NCBI RefSeq assembly: GCF_000455365.1
Contig: NZ_HG315686.1
Coordinates: forward strand, 181,126-245,125
Direction of reading: 5' to 3'
From: Halopiger djelfimassiliensis
Lineage (GTDB): Archaea; Halobacteriota; Halobacteria; Halobacteriales; Natrialbaceae
Length of the DNA: 64,000 bases
Shown: in pieces, positions 17,096 to 24,319 of the stretch
Numbering within the stretch: the stretch's first letter is position 1
How the letters are laid out: every line of letters begins with the position of its first letter
Notes under the pieces: generated by a model
Database searches by the model: none
The model's input: only the letters and a program-made list of their open reading frames with translations
What the model was told of the DNA's origin: nothing
Program-made: the position numbers and the translations under genes

Positions 17096-19852
17096 TCACT
17101 CCGTGAGCAGTCGTCGCAACACGAGATGTAAGACGCCGCCGTGTTCGACGTACTCGACGGCTGCGGGGGTATCGACCTGCGCAGTCACTGGGAACTCGAC
17201 GGTCTCGCCGCCTTCCGTCTCGGCGGTAACGGTCAGTTCGGCGTTCGGTTCGAGGCCGTCCTCGAGCCCTTCGATGGTGAAGTACTCGGAGCCGTCGAGT
17301 CCCAGTTCCTCCCAGCCGTCGCCGTCGGCGAACTGCAGCGGGAGCACGCCCATCCCGATCAGGTTGTCGCGGTAGATCCGCTCGTAGCTCTCGGCGATGG
17401 TCGCGCGGATCCCGAGCAGGTCGGTCCCCTTGGCGGCCCAATCGCGGCTCGAGCCGGTGCCGAACTCCTCGCCGGCCATCACGACCAGCGGGGTGTCGTC
17501 CTCGCGGTAGCGCTCGCTGGCCTCGAAGACGGTCGTTTCCTCGTCGGTCGGATGATGGATGGTGTACCCACCTTCCTTGCCGTCCAGCATCCGGTTCTCG
17601 ATGCGGACGTTGGCGAAGGTGCCCCGCATCATGACCTCGTGGTTGCCCCGTCTCGAGCCGTAGGTGTTGAACTCGTGGGGTTCGACGCCGCGTTCTTTGA
17701 GCCACTGACCCGCGGGCAGGTCCGCGCCGAACTGGCCGGCGGGGCTGATGTGGTCGGTCGTCACCGTATCGCCCAGTGTCATGAGACAGCGGGCGTCCTC
17801 GACGTTCTCGACGCCGGGTTTCTCGAGCGGGAAGTCCGTGAAAAAGGGCGGCTCGCGGATGTACGTCGACTCGTCGTCCCACTCGTAGACCTCACCCGTC
17901 GGCGCGTCCAGCGCCGCCCAGCGCTCGTCGCCCTCGTAGACGCTCGCGTACTTCTCCTCGAACAGGTCCGGCGAAACGCTGTCGTGGATCGCCGCGTGGA
18001 TCTCGTCGGCGTCGGGCCAGAGGTCCTCGAGGAAGACCGCTTCGCCCTCGTCGTTCGTGCCGATCGGTTCGGTCTCGAGGTCGACGTCCATCCGCCCGGC
18101 GAGGCCGTAGGCGACGACCAGCGGCGGGCTGGAGAGGTAGTTGGCCGCGATCTTGGGGTGGATGCGGGCCTCGAAGTTGCGGTTGCCCGAGAGGACGCTG
18201 GTCGTCCAGAGGTCGTACTCGTCGATGGCGTCCTCGATCGGTCCCGGAAGCGGCCCGGAGTTGCCGATACAGGTCGTACAGCCGTAGCCGACGACGTGGT
18301 AACCGAGTTCTTCGAGATACGGCAGCAGGTCGGCCTCCTTCAGGTACTCCGTGACGACGCGGCTGCCGGGTGCGAGCGAGGTCTTGACGTATTCGGGCAC
18401 TTCGAGCCCTTCCTCGACCGCGTTTTTCGCGAGCAATCCGGCCGCGAGCATCACCGACGGGTTCGAGGTGTTCGTACAGGAGGTGATCGCGCTGACGAGG
18501 ACGTCGCCGTGACCGATCTCGATCTCCGTGCCGTCCTCGAGTTCGACGGGGACCGTCCCGTCGAGATCGAGCCCCCGATCGGCGACGACTGCGCCGTCGC
18601 CGGCATCGACCTCTCCCGTCGCGGACCCGTCGGCGTCGACGACGCCCTGTTCTTCGAGCAGCGTCGGGAAGTGGTCGTCCAGATCGCCCATCGGGATCCG
18701 GGAGTGGGGCTTCTTGTGGCCCGCGAGGCTGGGCTCGACGTCGCCGAGATCGAACTCCACGACCTCCGTATACTCCGGTTCCTGCTCGCCGAACAGCCCC
18801 TGCGCCTCGAGGTACTCGCGAACGAGGTCGACGTGGTCGGGATCGCGGCCCGTCAGCTCGAGGTAGTCGAGCGTCTTCTCGTCGACGGGGAACATGCTGA
18901 TGGTCGACCCCTGTTCGGGGGCCATGTTCGAGATGGTCGCCCGGTCGGCCACCGAAAGCTGGGAGACGCCGGGACCGAAGAACTCGACGAACTTGTCGAC
19001 GACGCCGACCTCGCGCAGCCGCTCGGTGATGTGGAGCACGAGATCCGTCGCGGTCGCCCCGTCCGGGAGTTCGCCCGTCAGGCGGACGCCGACGACCTCG
19101 GGGAGGCTCATGGTGATCGGTTGGCCGAGCAGGGCGGCCTCCGCTTCGATGCCGCCGACGCCCCAGCCGACGACGCCGATGCCGCCGATCATCGGGGTGT
19201 GGCTGTCGGTGCCGACGAGCGTGTCGGGGAGCAGCCACTGGTGGCCGTCGTCGCCGTCCGCTCGAGCGTGGACGACGCGTCCGAGGTGTTCCAGATTGAC
19301 TTGGTGGACGATCCCCGTTCCCGGCGGCACGACGTTGAACTCGTCGAACGCCTGCTGGGCCCACTTGATCGCGCGGTATCGCTCCTCGTTTCGTTCGTAC
19401 TCGATCTCGACGTTCTTCTCGTAGGCGTCCTCGCTGCCGAAGTGGTCGACCTGCACGCTGTGGTCGATCACGAGGTCACAGGGCACTTCGGGCTCGACGA
19501 CGGTCGGATCGACGCCCTTGCGGTCGGCCGCCGAGCGCAAGGCCGCGAGGTCGACGACCGCGGGGACGCCGGTCAGGTCCTGCAACACGACGCGCGAGGG
19601 CTGGAACGGCATCTCGGCGTCCGGAACGTCGGGCTGCCACGACGCCGCCGCTCGAACGTGATCCGCCGTGATGGCGTCCCCCTCCTGTGTCGCGTTTCGG
19701 AGCACCGATTCGAGCAGAATCCGGACGCTCACTGGGAGGCTCTCGAGCTCACAGAGTCCCTGCTCCTCGAGTACCGTGAGATCGGCTATCCTGTACGTCT
19801 CGCCGTCGTGTTCGAACTCCTGGATCGCCTCCGAGAACTCCGTCGATGACAT
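17096..19852 (-). CDS. acnA: Aconitate hydratase AcnA
   Basis: Iron-sulfur aconitase interconverting citrate and isocitrate in the TCA cycle. The 918 residues match the AcnA/IRP type. Cluster ligands are visible: Cys459 in TSCTNTSNPS and Cys525/Cys528 in GYGCTTCIGNSGPLPG. Other family segments are GTDSHTPMIGGIGVVGWGVGG near residue 210 and the swivel domain with YGSRRGNHEVMMRGTF and GEEFGTGSSRDWAAKG. The ATG at 19852 is preferred because an upstream extension is not family-like. CTATATAACC about 90 bases upstream may be the TATA box, giving a short leader. It is a single-gene unit. Confidence 0.96.
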   Translation of the reverse strand: MSSTEFSEAIQEFEHDGETYRIADLTVLEEQGLCELESLPVSVRILLESVLRNATQEGDAITADHVRAAASWQPDVPDAEMPFQPSRVVLQDLTGVPAVVDLAALRSAADRKGVDPTVVEPEVPCDLVIDHSVQVDHFGSEDAYEKNVEIEYERNEERYRAIKWAQQAFDEFNVVPPGTGIVHQVNLEHLGRVVHARADGDDGHQWLLPDTLVGTDSHTPMIGGIGVVGWGVGGIEAEAALLGQPITMSLPEVVGVRLTGELPDGATATDLVLHITERLREVGVVDKFVEFFGPGVSQLSVADRATISNMAPEQGSTISMFPVDEKTLDYLELTGRDPDHVDLVREYLEAQGLFGEQEPEYTEVVEFDLGDVEPSLAGHKKPHSRIPMGDLDDHFPTLLEEQGVVDADGSATGEVDAGDGAVVADRGLDLDGTVPVELEDGTEIEIGHGDVLVSAITSCTNTSNPSVMLAAGLLAKNAVEEGLEVPEYVKTSLAPGSRVVTEYLKEADLLPYLEELGYHVVGYGCTTCIGNSGPLPGPIEDAIDEYDLWTTSVLSGNRNFEARIHPKIAANYLSSPPLVVAYGLAGRMDVDLETEPIGTNDEGEAVFLEDLWPDADEIHAAIHDSVSPDLFEEKYASVYEGDERWAALDAPTGEVYEWDDESTYIREPPFFTDFPLEKPGVENVEDARCLMTLGDTVTTDHISPAGQFGADLPAGQWLKERGVEPHEFNTYGSRRGNHEVMMRGTFANVRIENRMLDGKEGGYTIHHPTDEETTVFEASERYREDDTPLVVMAGEEFGTGSSRDWAAKGTDLLGIRATIAESYERIYRDNLIGMGVLPLQFADGDGWEELGLDGSEYFTIEGLEDGLEPNAELTVTAETEGGETVEFPVTAQVDTPAAVEYVEHGGVLHLVLRRLLTE

Positions 19853-20026
19853 GGGGTGGCCTAGGCACCCGCCACATTTGAAACTGCCGAGAACGGCCCG
19901 TAGAGGTGCTGTAAACCCGTCATATGTCGGGTAGCGGTGCAGGTTATATAGGCGGTGTCGGTCGCCTGCCGTTCGACCCATACCGCACCGACCCCGTTTC
20001 GACCGCCCCGACCACGGCGGCGATCC

Positions 20027-20875
20027 TCAGTAACCGAGGCGATCGAGCGTCGCCTCGAGTTCCTCGACGTACCGTCCACCGAACAGGTAGACGTGGACGA
20101 GAAGCGGATAGAGCCGGTAGACGTACCGCCGCCGATCGAAGAACTCCGGATCGATTTCCCGATGGCTCCGATAGCGCTCGAAGAACGGGTCCCCGAAGGT
20201 GTCCGTCCAGTCGACGTACGCCAACTCGATTTCGGGATGGGCGTAGTACGTCGCCGGATCGAGAAACGCCGTCACCCTCCCCGCACGCGAGAGCACGTTC
20301 GTGGTCCAGACATCCCCGTGGATCAGCGCCGGGGCGTCGGGTTCGTCCAGCAGCGTCCCGAGGTCGGCCCGGAGTTCGGCGACGCGTTCCGCCAGCGTCT
20401 CCGGAAGCGACCCGGCCTCGACCGCCAGCTCCGTGACGTACTCGAGGCGGTGGTCGCGGTAGAACGCGATCCAGGAGTCGGTCCAGGGGTTCGGCTGACG
20501 AATCGGGCCGGTCAGCGTGTCGCGGTCGAATCCGAACGCGTCCGCAGTGGTTCCGTGCAGCGATGCGAGCCGATCCGCCGCGTCCCGAGCGACGGCGGGA
20601 TCGTGGTCGGTCGTCCCGTCGGCGGCCTCGAGAATCAGGAGGTCGGACTCGGCGTGATACACGTCCGGGACGGGCAACTCGCTTCTCGCGGCGAGCGTCC
20701 GAAGCATGAACGCCTCGACCTCGAGGGGTGTCTCGCCGACCTTCGCGACGACCGTCCGGCCGTCGGCACACTCGATGCGGTATACCGATCCGATCTGCCC
20801 GCCCTCGAGTTCGGTGACCGCCGTCGGTTCGACGCCGAGTGCGCGTTCGACCTCGGTTGCGATCGTCCCAGTCAT
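20027..20875 (-). CDS. Fructosamine/ketosamine-3-kinase-like protein
   Basis: A 282-residue protein of the aminoglycoside phosphotransferase fold, fructosamine kinase family, which phosphorylates ketosamine adducts on proteins. It has GGQIGSVYRIECADGRTVVAKVG (nucleotide loop and lysine), the catalytic LIHGDVWTTNVL and the metal-binding AFLDPATYYAHPEIELAY. It follows folA by only six bases, so it probably belongs to the thyA-folA operon, though no pathway link to thymidylate is known to me. A role in repair of glycated protein is inferred from the family. Confidence 0.87.
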   Translation of the reverse strand: MTGTIATEVERALGVEPTAVTELEGGQIGSVYRIECADGRTVVAKVGETPLEVEAFMLRTLAARSELPVPDVYHAESDLLILEAADGTTDHDPAVARDAADRLASLHGTTADAFGFDRDTLTGPIRQPNPWTDSWIAFYRDHRLEYVTELAVEAGSLPETLAERVAELRADLGTLLDEPDAPALIHGDVWTTNVLSRAGRVTAFLDPATYYAHPEIELAYVDWTDTFGDPFFERYRSHREIDPEFFDRRRYVYRLYPLLVHVYLFGGRYVEELEATLDRLGY

Positions 20876-20881
20876 CGATCG

Positions 20882-21412
20882 CTACTCCGGGCGGACGTAC
20901 TCGACGAACGCGAACCCGTCGCGGTCGTCGCGTTCGCGTTCCGCCCATTCCTCGCGATCCCACTCGAAGTACGTGTCCCCGTCGGGATCGTCGTGCACTT
21001 CGGTGACGAGCAGCCGATCGAGCGCGGGCAGGAACGCCTCGTAGACGGTCGCGCCGCCGGCGACGAAGATCCGGTCGGCGTCGTCGTGGCGTTCGCGCGC
21101 AGCCGTCGTTGCCGCCTCGAGCGCCTCCTCGAGACCCGCCGCCGTGACGGCGTTCTCGGGCGTCTCGAGATCCCGGCTCGTCAGCACGATCGTCGTCCGT
21201 CCGGGGAGCGGTTCCCCGAGCGATTCGAGAATCCCCTCGTAGGTGACCCGGCCCATGATAATCGGGTGGTCCATCGTCGCCTCCTTGAAGTGCTGGAGGT
21301 CCTCGGGGATGTGCCAGGGCATCTCGCCGTGTCTGCCGATGACCCCGTTCTCGGCGACGGCGACGATCCCGACGAGTTTCCGGTCGGGCTCCGAACGCGT
21401 CTCGGCAGTCAT
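20882..21412 (-). CDS. folA: Dihydrofolate reductase
   Basis: NADPH-dependent reduction of dihydrofolate to tetrahydrofolate, needed because ThyA oxidises the folate cofactor. The 176-residue protein shows IVAVAENGVIGRHGEMPWHIPEDLQHFKE (active site with MPWHIP), PIIMGRVTYEGI and the second glycine motif FVAGGATVYEAFLP. Its ATG overlaps the thyA TGA by four bases (ATGA), so the two are translationally coupled. The arrangement matches the thyA-linked reductase gene (hdrB) known from Haloferax volcanii. Confidence 0.95.
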   Translation of the reverse strand: MTAETRSEPDRKLVGIVAVAENGVIGRHGEMPWHIPEDLQHFKEATMDHPIIMGRVTYEGILESLGEPLPGRTTIVLTSRDLETPENAVTAAGLEEALEAATTAARERHDDADRIFVAGGATVYEAFLPALDRLLVTEVHDDPDGDTYFEWDREEWAERERDDRDGFAFVEYVRPE

Positions 21413-22425
21413 TCGGCCACCGCGAACTCGATCCCCTCGTGGGACTCGTAGCCCCGCAGTTCGACGTCCTCGTAACTGAGGTCGTCGATCGACGCGTCCG
21501 CGATCTCGAGCGTCGGTCGCTCGAGAGGCTCTCGCGCCAGTTGCTCGAGCAGGCCGGGCACGTGATCGAGCCGTTCGTCGCCCTCGGCTTCGGCGGGGGC
21601 CTCGGACTCGAGCCACTCGCGAACCGCGCGGTACTCCTCGCGATCGTCGACCGCGGCCACGCGGGACTGCAGTTCGGCGAGGTTGTCGGCGTACCACGCC
21701 CCGCGGTCGCCGCGGCCACAGTAGACGTGGGCGTCGACGACGGTGTGTGCGAACGTGCCGGGTTCGAAGCCGGTCTGGCGGGCAACGACTTTCGTCAGGA
21801 GCGCGTACGCGGCGATGTTGAAGGGGATACCGAGCGCGATGTCGCCCGAACGCTGGGTGAGATGGCAGTTCAGCCGATCGCCCTGCACGTTGAAGACGAA
21901 CGAGTAGTGACAGGGCGGCAGCGTCGAGACGGCCGCGTTGGCCGGGTGCCACGCGTTGACGACGAGCCGGCGCGAGTTGGGACGCTCCGAGAGCGTGTCG
22001 ATCACGTACTGGAGCTGGTCGAACGTCCGCCGGCCGTCGTCCTCGACGGTGACCCACCGGTGGGCGTCGTCGGGCCAGGACTCGCCCTCGAGTTGCGCCT
22101 CGTCCTCCGGAATCGGGTAGCGCCGCCAGAAGCGACCGTAGGCGGTGTCGAGGCGGCCCTCATCGTCGGCCCACGCGTCCCAGATCTTGGTCTCCTCGCG
22201 GAGGCTCCGGATGTGCTCCTCGCCCGAGAGATACCAGCAGACCTCGTGGAGCATCGAGTTCCACCGGTAGCCGTCCATCTTCTTGGTCGTGAGCAGCGGA
22301 TATCCCTCCCGAAGGTCGACCTCGTAGTGCTCGCTGAACGACGAAATCGTGTCGACGCCGGTCCGGTTGGGCTTGTACGTCCCCTCCGACAGCGCCGCGT
22401 CGACTAGCTCGAGGTACTGTTGCAT
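21409..22425 (-). CDS. thyA: Thymidylate synthase ThyA
   Basis: Methylates dUMP to dTMP using methylene-tetrahydrofolate. The catalytic cysteine is Cys172 in LPPCHYSF, followed by HLTQRSGDIALGIPFNIA and DAHVYCG. At 338 residues it is longer than the 264-residue E. coli enzyme; the extra length is a central segment around EGESWPDDAHRW and an acidic insert around residues 255-280. First gene of an operon with folA (four-base overlap) and the fructosamine-kinase-like gene. FolD and GlyA elsewhere in the window supply the same one-carbon pool. Confidence 0.96.
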   Translation of the reverse strand: MQQYLELVDAALSEGTYKPNRTGVDTISSFSEHYEVDLREGYPLLTTKKMDGYRWNSMLHEVCWYLSGEEHIRSLREETKIWDAWADDEGRLDTAYGRFWRRYPIPEDEAQLEGESWPDDAHRWVTVEDDGRRTFDQLQYVIDTLSERPNSRRLVVNAWHPANAAVSTLPPCHYSFVFNVQGDRLNCHLTQRSGDIALGIPFNIAAYALLTKVVARQTGFEPGTFAHTVVDAHVYCGRGDRGAWYADNLAELQSRVAAVDDREEYRAVREWLESEAPAEAEGDERLDHVPGLLEQLAREPLERPTLEIADASIDDLSYEDVELRGYESHEGIEFAVAE

Positions 22426-22509
22426 TGTCGCCCCGTTTCGCGTACTCTCCCTTTAGCGTTGAGTTCTGCGGCCAGCGGCGAGCGACGTATTCTCGACAAC
22501 CGATTCGTC

Positions 22510-22686
22510 TCAGTACGATTCGACGTCGAGTCCGTCGATACGTCGGAAGTGTTCGACGTTCCTCGTGAGCACCGGTTCCTCGTGAACGAGCGCCGTCGCA
22601 GCGATGATCGTCTCGCCCGTCCCGATCGCTCGTCCCGCCGAAGCGAGTCGCCCGTCGATCCGTCCGGCTTTTTTCATTACTTCCAC
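22510..22686 (-). pseudogene. C-terminal remnant of a VapC-like PIN toxin
   Basis: The last 51 residues of a frame on this strand (GRIDGRLASAGR, GTGETIIAATAL, PVLTRNVEHFRRIDGLDV) have the pattern of the C-terminal third of VapC-type PIN ribonucleases. The N-terminal part with the first catalytic aspartates is missing: upstream of about 22686 the frame runs antisense through the start of the exonuclease gene and shows no PIN character. The usual N/D-D before the IAA helix reads G-E. No VapB antitoxin gene is present. I read it as a truncated, inactive remnant. Confidence 0.6.
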
Positions 22687-22732
22687 CGTGCCGTCCAAAC
22701 CCTCTTTGTCCCCCCGCGTCTCACGACGAGCA

Positions 22733-24319
22733 ATGACCGCTCGAGACGGTCCGTCCCTCCTTGCCCTCCCGCCGTCCGCGATCCGCGACCGGCCAGTCGC
22801 GACGCTCGAGGACGTCGACGAAACGCTCGAGCCGGATGCGGTCTGGGTGCTCGGTCCCTCGCGCGAGCCCCGGGCCTTCGCGAGGGCGCGCAACGCGTTC
22901 GACGCGCCGGCGTTTCACCCGCCGGTCGAGACCGGCTCCAGCGACGGTCCGCTCCGGCGACGAGCGATCGGCGACTACGAGGTTGCGATCTCGAGCGCGC
23001 GGACAATCCGGGCAGCACCGGGTGTGGTCTCGAGCGCGCTCGGCGGTTCCGCCGCCGACGTCGTCGCGTTCGTCTGCGACGACGTCGCGACGACCACGCG
23101 GCCGACGGCCCTCGAGACGACTCTCGAGGGAGCCGACGCACTCGCCGCGGCGCTGCCGACCGGTCGCGTCACGACCGTCCTGACAGGCGGCGAGCCGGCC
23201 GGCTACGACGAACTGTGGCACCTCGAGACCGATACCGGCGCGGTTCGACGCGTCGATCACGAGCCGGCGATCTCCTGCGAGCCGGCCGGCGACGACTGCG
23301 TCTCGGTCCGCGTGCAGGGAACCGGTCCCGTCGAGGGCTACGGGAGCGAGCAGTCGATCGCACTCCTCGTGATCGACGACGACGGGATCGGCGCGGAGAC
23401 GTACGACGTGACCGACTTCGGTCTCGAAGCGGTTTCGGGTATCGGCCCGAAGACGACACGGCGACTCGCCGAACGCGGCGTGACGACCCGCGAGGAACTG
23501 CTCGAGACGCCGGTCGGGACGCTCGCCGACCTGCCGAACGTGGGCCGCGCTCGCGCCCGCGAGATGCACCGGCACGCGAGGGTGCTCGAGACCGGCGACC
23601 CGCGGCGACTCACCGACGAGTCGCTGCCCGGCGGGGACTGGTCGACGCCCCCGCTGTGTCTCGACGTCGAGACCGACGGACTCTCGCCGACGATCATCTG
23701 GCAGATCGGCGTCTACGATCCCGCGACCGACGAGTACCGCGCGTTCGTCGAGCGCGACGATCCCGACGACCCGGCGTCGGTGCTCGAAGCGTTCTGTGAC
23801 TGGTTGCTCGGCATCCACCCGGACAGGGCCTTGCTGACGTGGAACGGCTGGCGGTTCGACTACCGGCATCTGGGAGCGTTCATCGCCAAGCACGTCCCCT
23901 ACTACGTCGGCGAGTGGGAGTCGATCCCCAAGTTCGACCTCTACCTGTGGGCCGTCCGGGACGGGAACGCCGTTCTGCCCGGACGGACGAACGAACTCGA
24001 CTCGGTCGCCGAGGCGCTCGGCTACGAGGACGCAGCAACGGGGCTGGACGGGGCGCGGACCGCGGCGGCCTACCAGCGGTTCATGCGGACGGGCGAGCAA
24101 CTCGAGTGGGGCCGCCACGAGGCCTATTGCGAGGACGACTGCCGGGCGCTGTGGCACGTTTACGAGCGGTTGCGGGACGCACCGCGGGCCGAGGGCGGGG
24201 ACGAACCGACGGGCGACTCGAGTCACACAGCCGCGACCGCGTCGGGTTCGAACGGCCGGGACGCGAGCGATGCGAGCACGACCGACGGCGAACAGACCGG
24301 ACTGGGTGATTTCCGATGA
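22733..24319 (+). CDS. YprB/MrfB-like 3'-5' exonuclease with helix-hairpin-helix
   Basis: A 528-residue protein. The N-terminal half is poorly characterised; a helix-hairpin-helix region (about 233-290) has AVSGIGPKTTRRLAERG and LADLPNVGRARARE; the C-terminal RNase H-like domain has CLDVETDGL (Asp311, Glu313), LTWNGWRFDYRHL and YCEDDCRALWHVY, the three DEDD exonuclease motifs. It overlaps the helicase gene by four bases (ATGA), so the two are co-translated. In Bacillus, YprB (MrfB) and YprA (MrfA) repair mitomycin C damage; the same pairing here suggests a DNA repair nuclease. The long acidic/serine tail is typical of haloarchaea. Confidence 0.85.
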   Translation: MTARDGPSLLALPPSAIRDRPVATLEDVDETLEPDAVWVLGPSREPRAFARARNAFDAPAFHPPVETGSSDGPLRRRAIGDYEVAISSARTIRAAPGVVSSALGGSAADVVAFVCDDVATTTRPTALETTLEGADALAAALPTGRVTTVLTGGEPAGYDELWHLETDTGAVRRVDHEPAISCEPAGDDCVSVRVQGTGPVEGYGSEQSIALLVIDDDGIGAETYDVTDFGLEAVSGIGPKTTRRLAERGVTTREELLETPVGTLADLPNVGRARAREMHRHARVLETGDPRRLTDESLPGGDWSTPPLCLDVETDGLSPTIIWQIGVYDPATDEYRAFVERDDPDDPASVLEAFCDWLLGIHPDRALLTWNGWRFDYRHLGAFIAKHVPYYVGEWESIPKFDLYLWAVRDGNAVLPGRTNELDSVAEALGYEDAATGLDGARTAAAYQRFMRTGEQLEWGRHEAYCEDDCRALWHVYERLRDAPRAEGGDEPTGDSSHTAATASGSNGRDASDASTTDGEQTGLGDFR

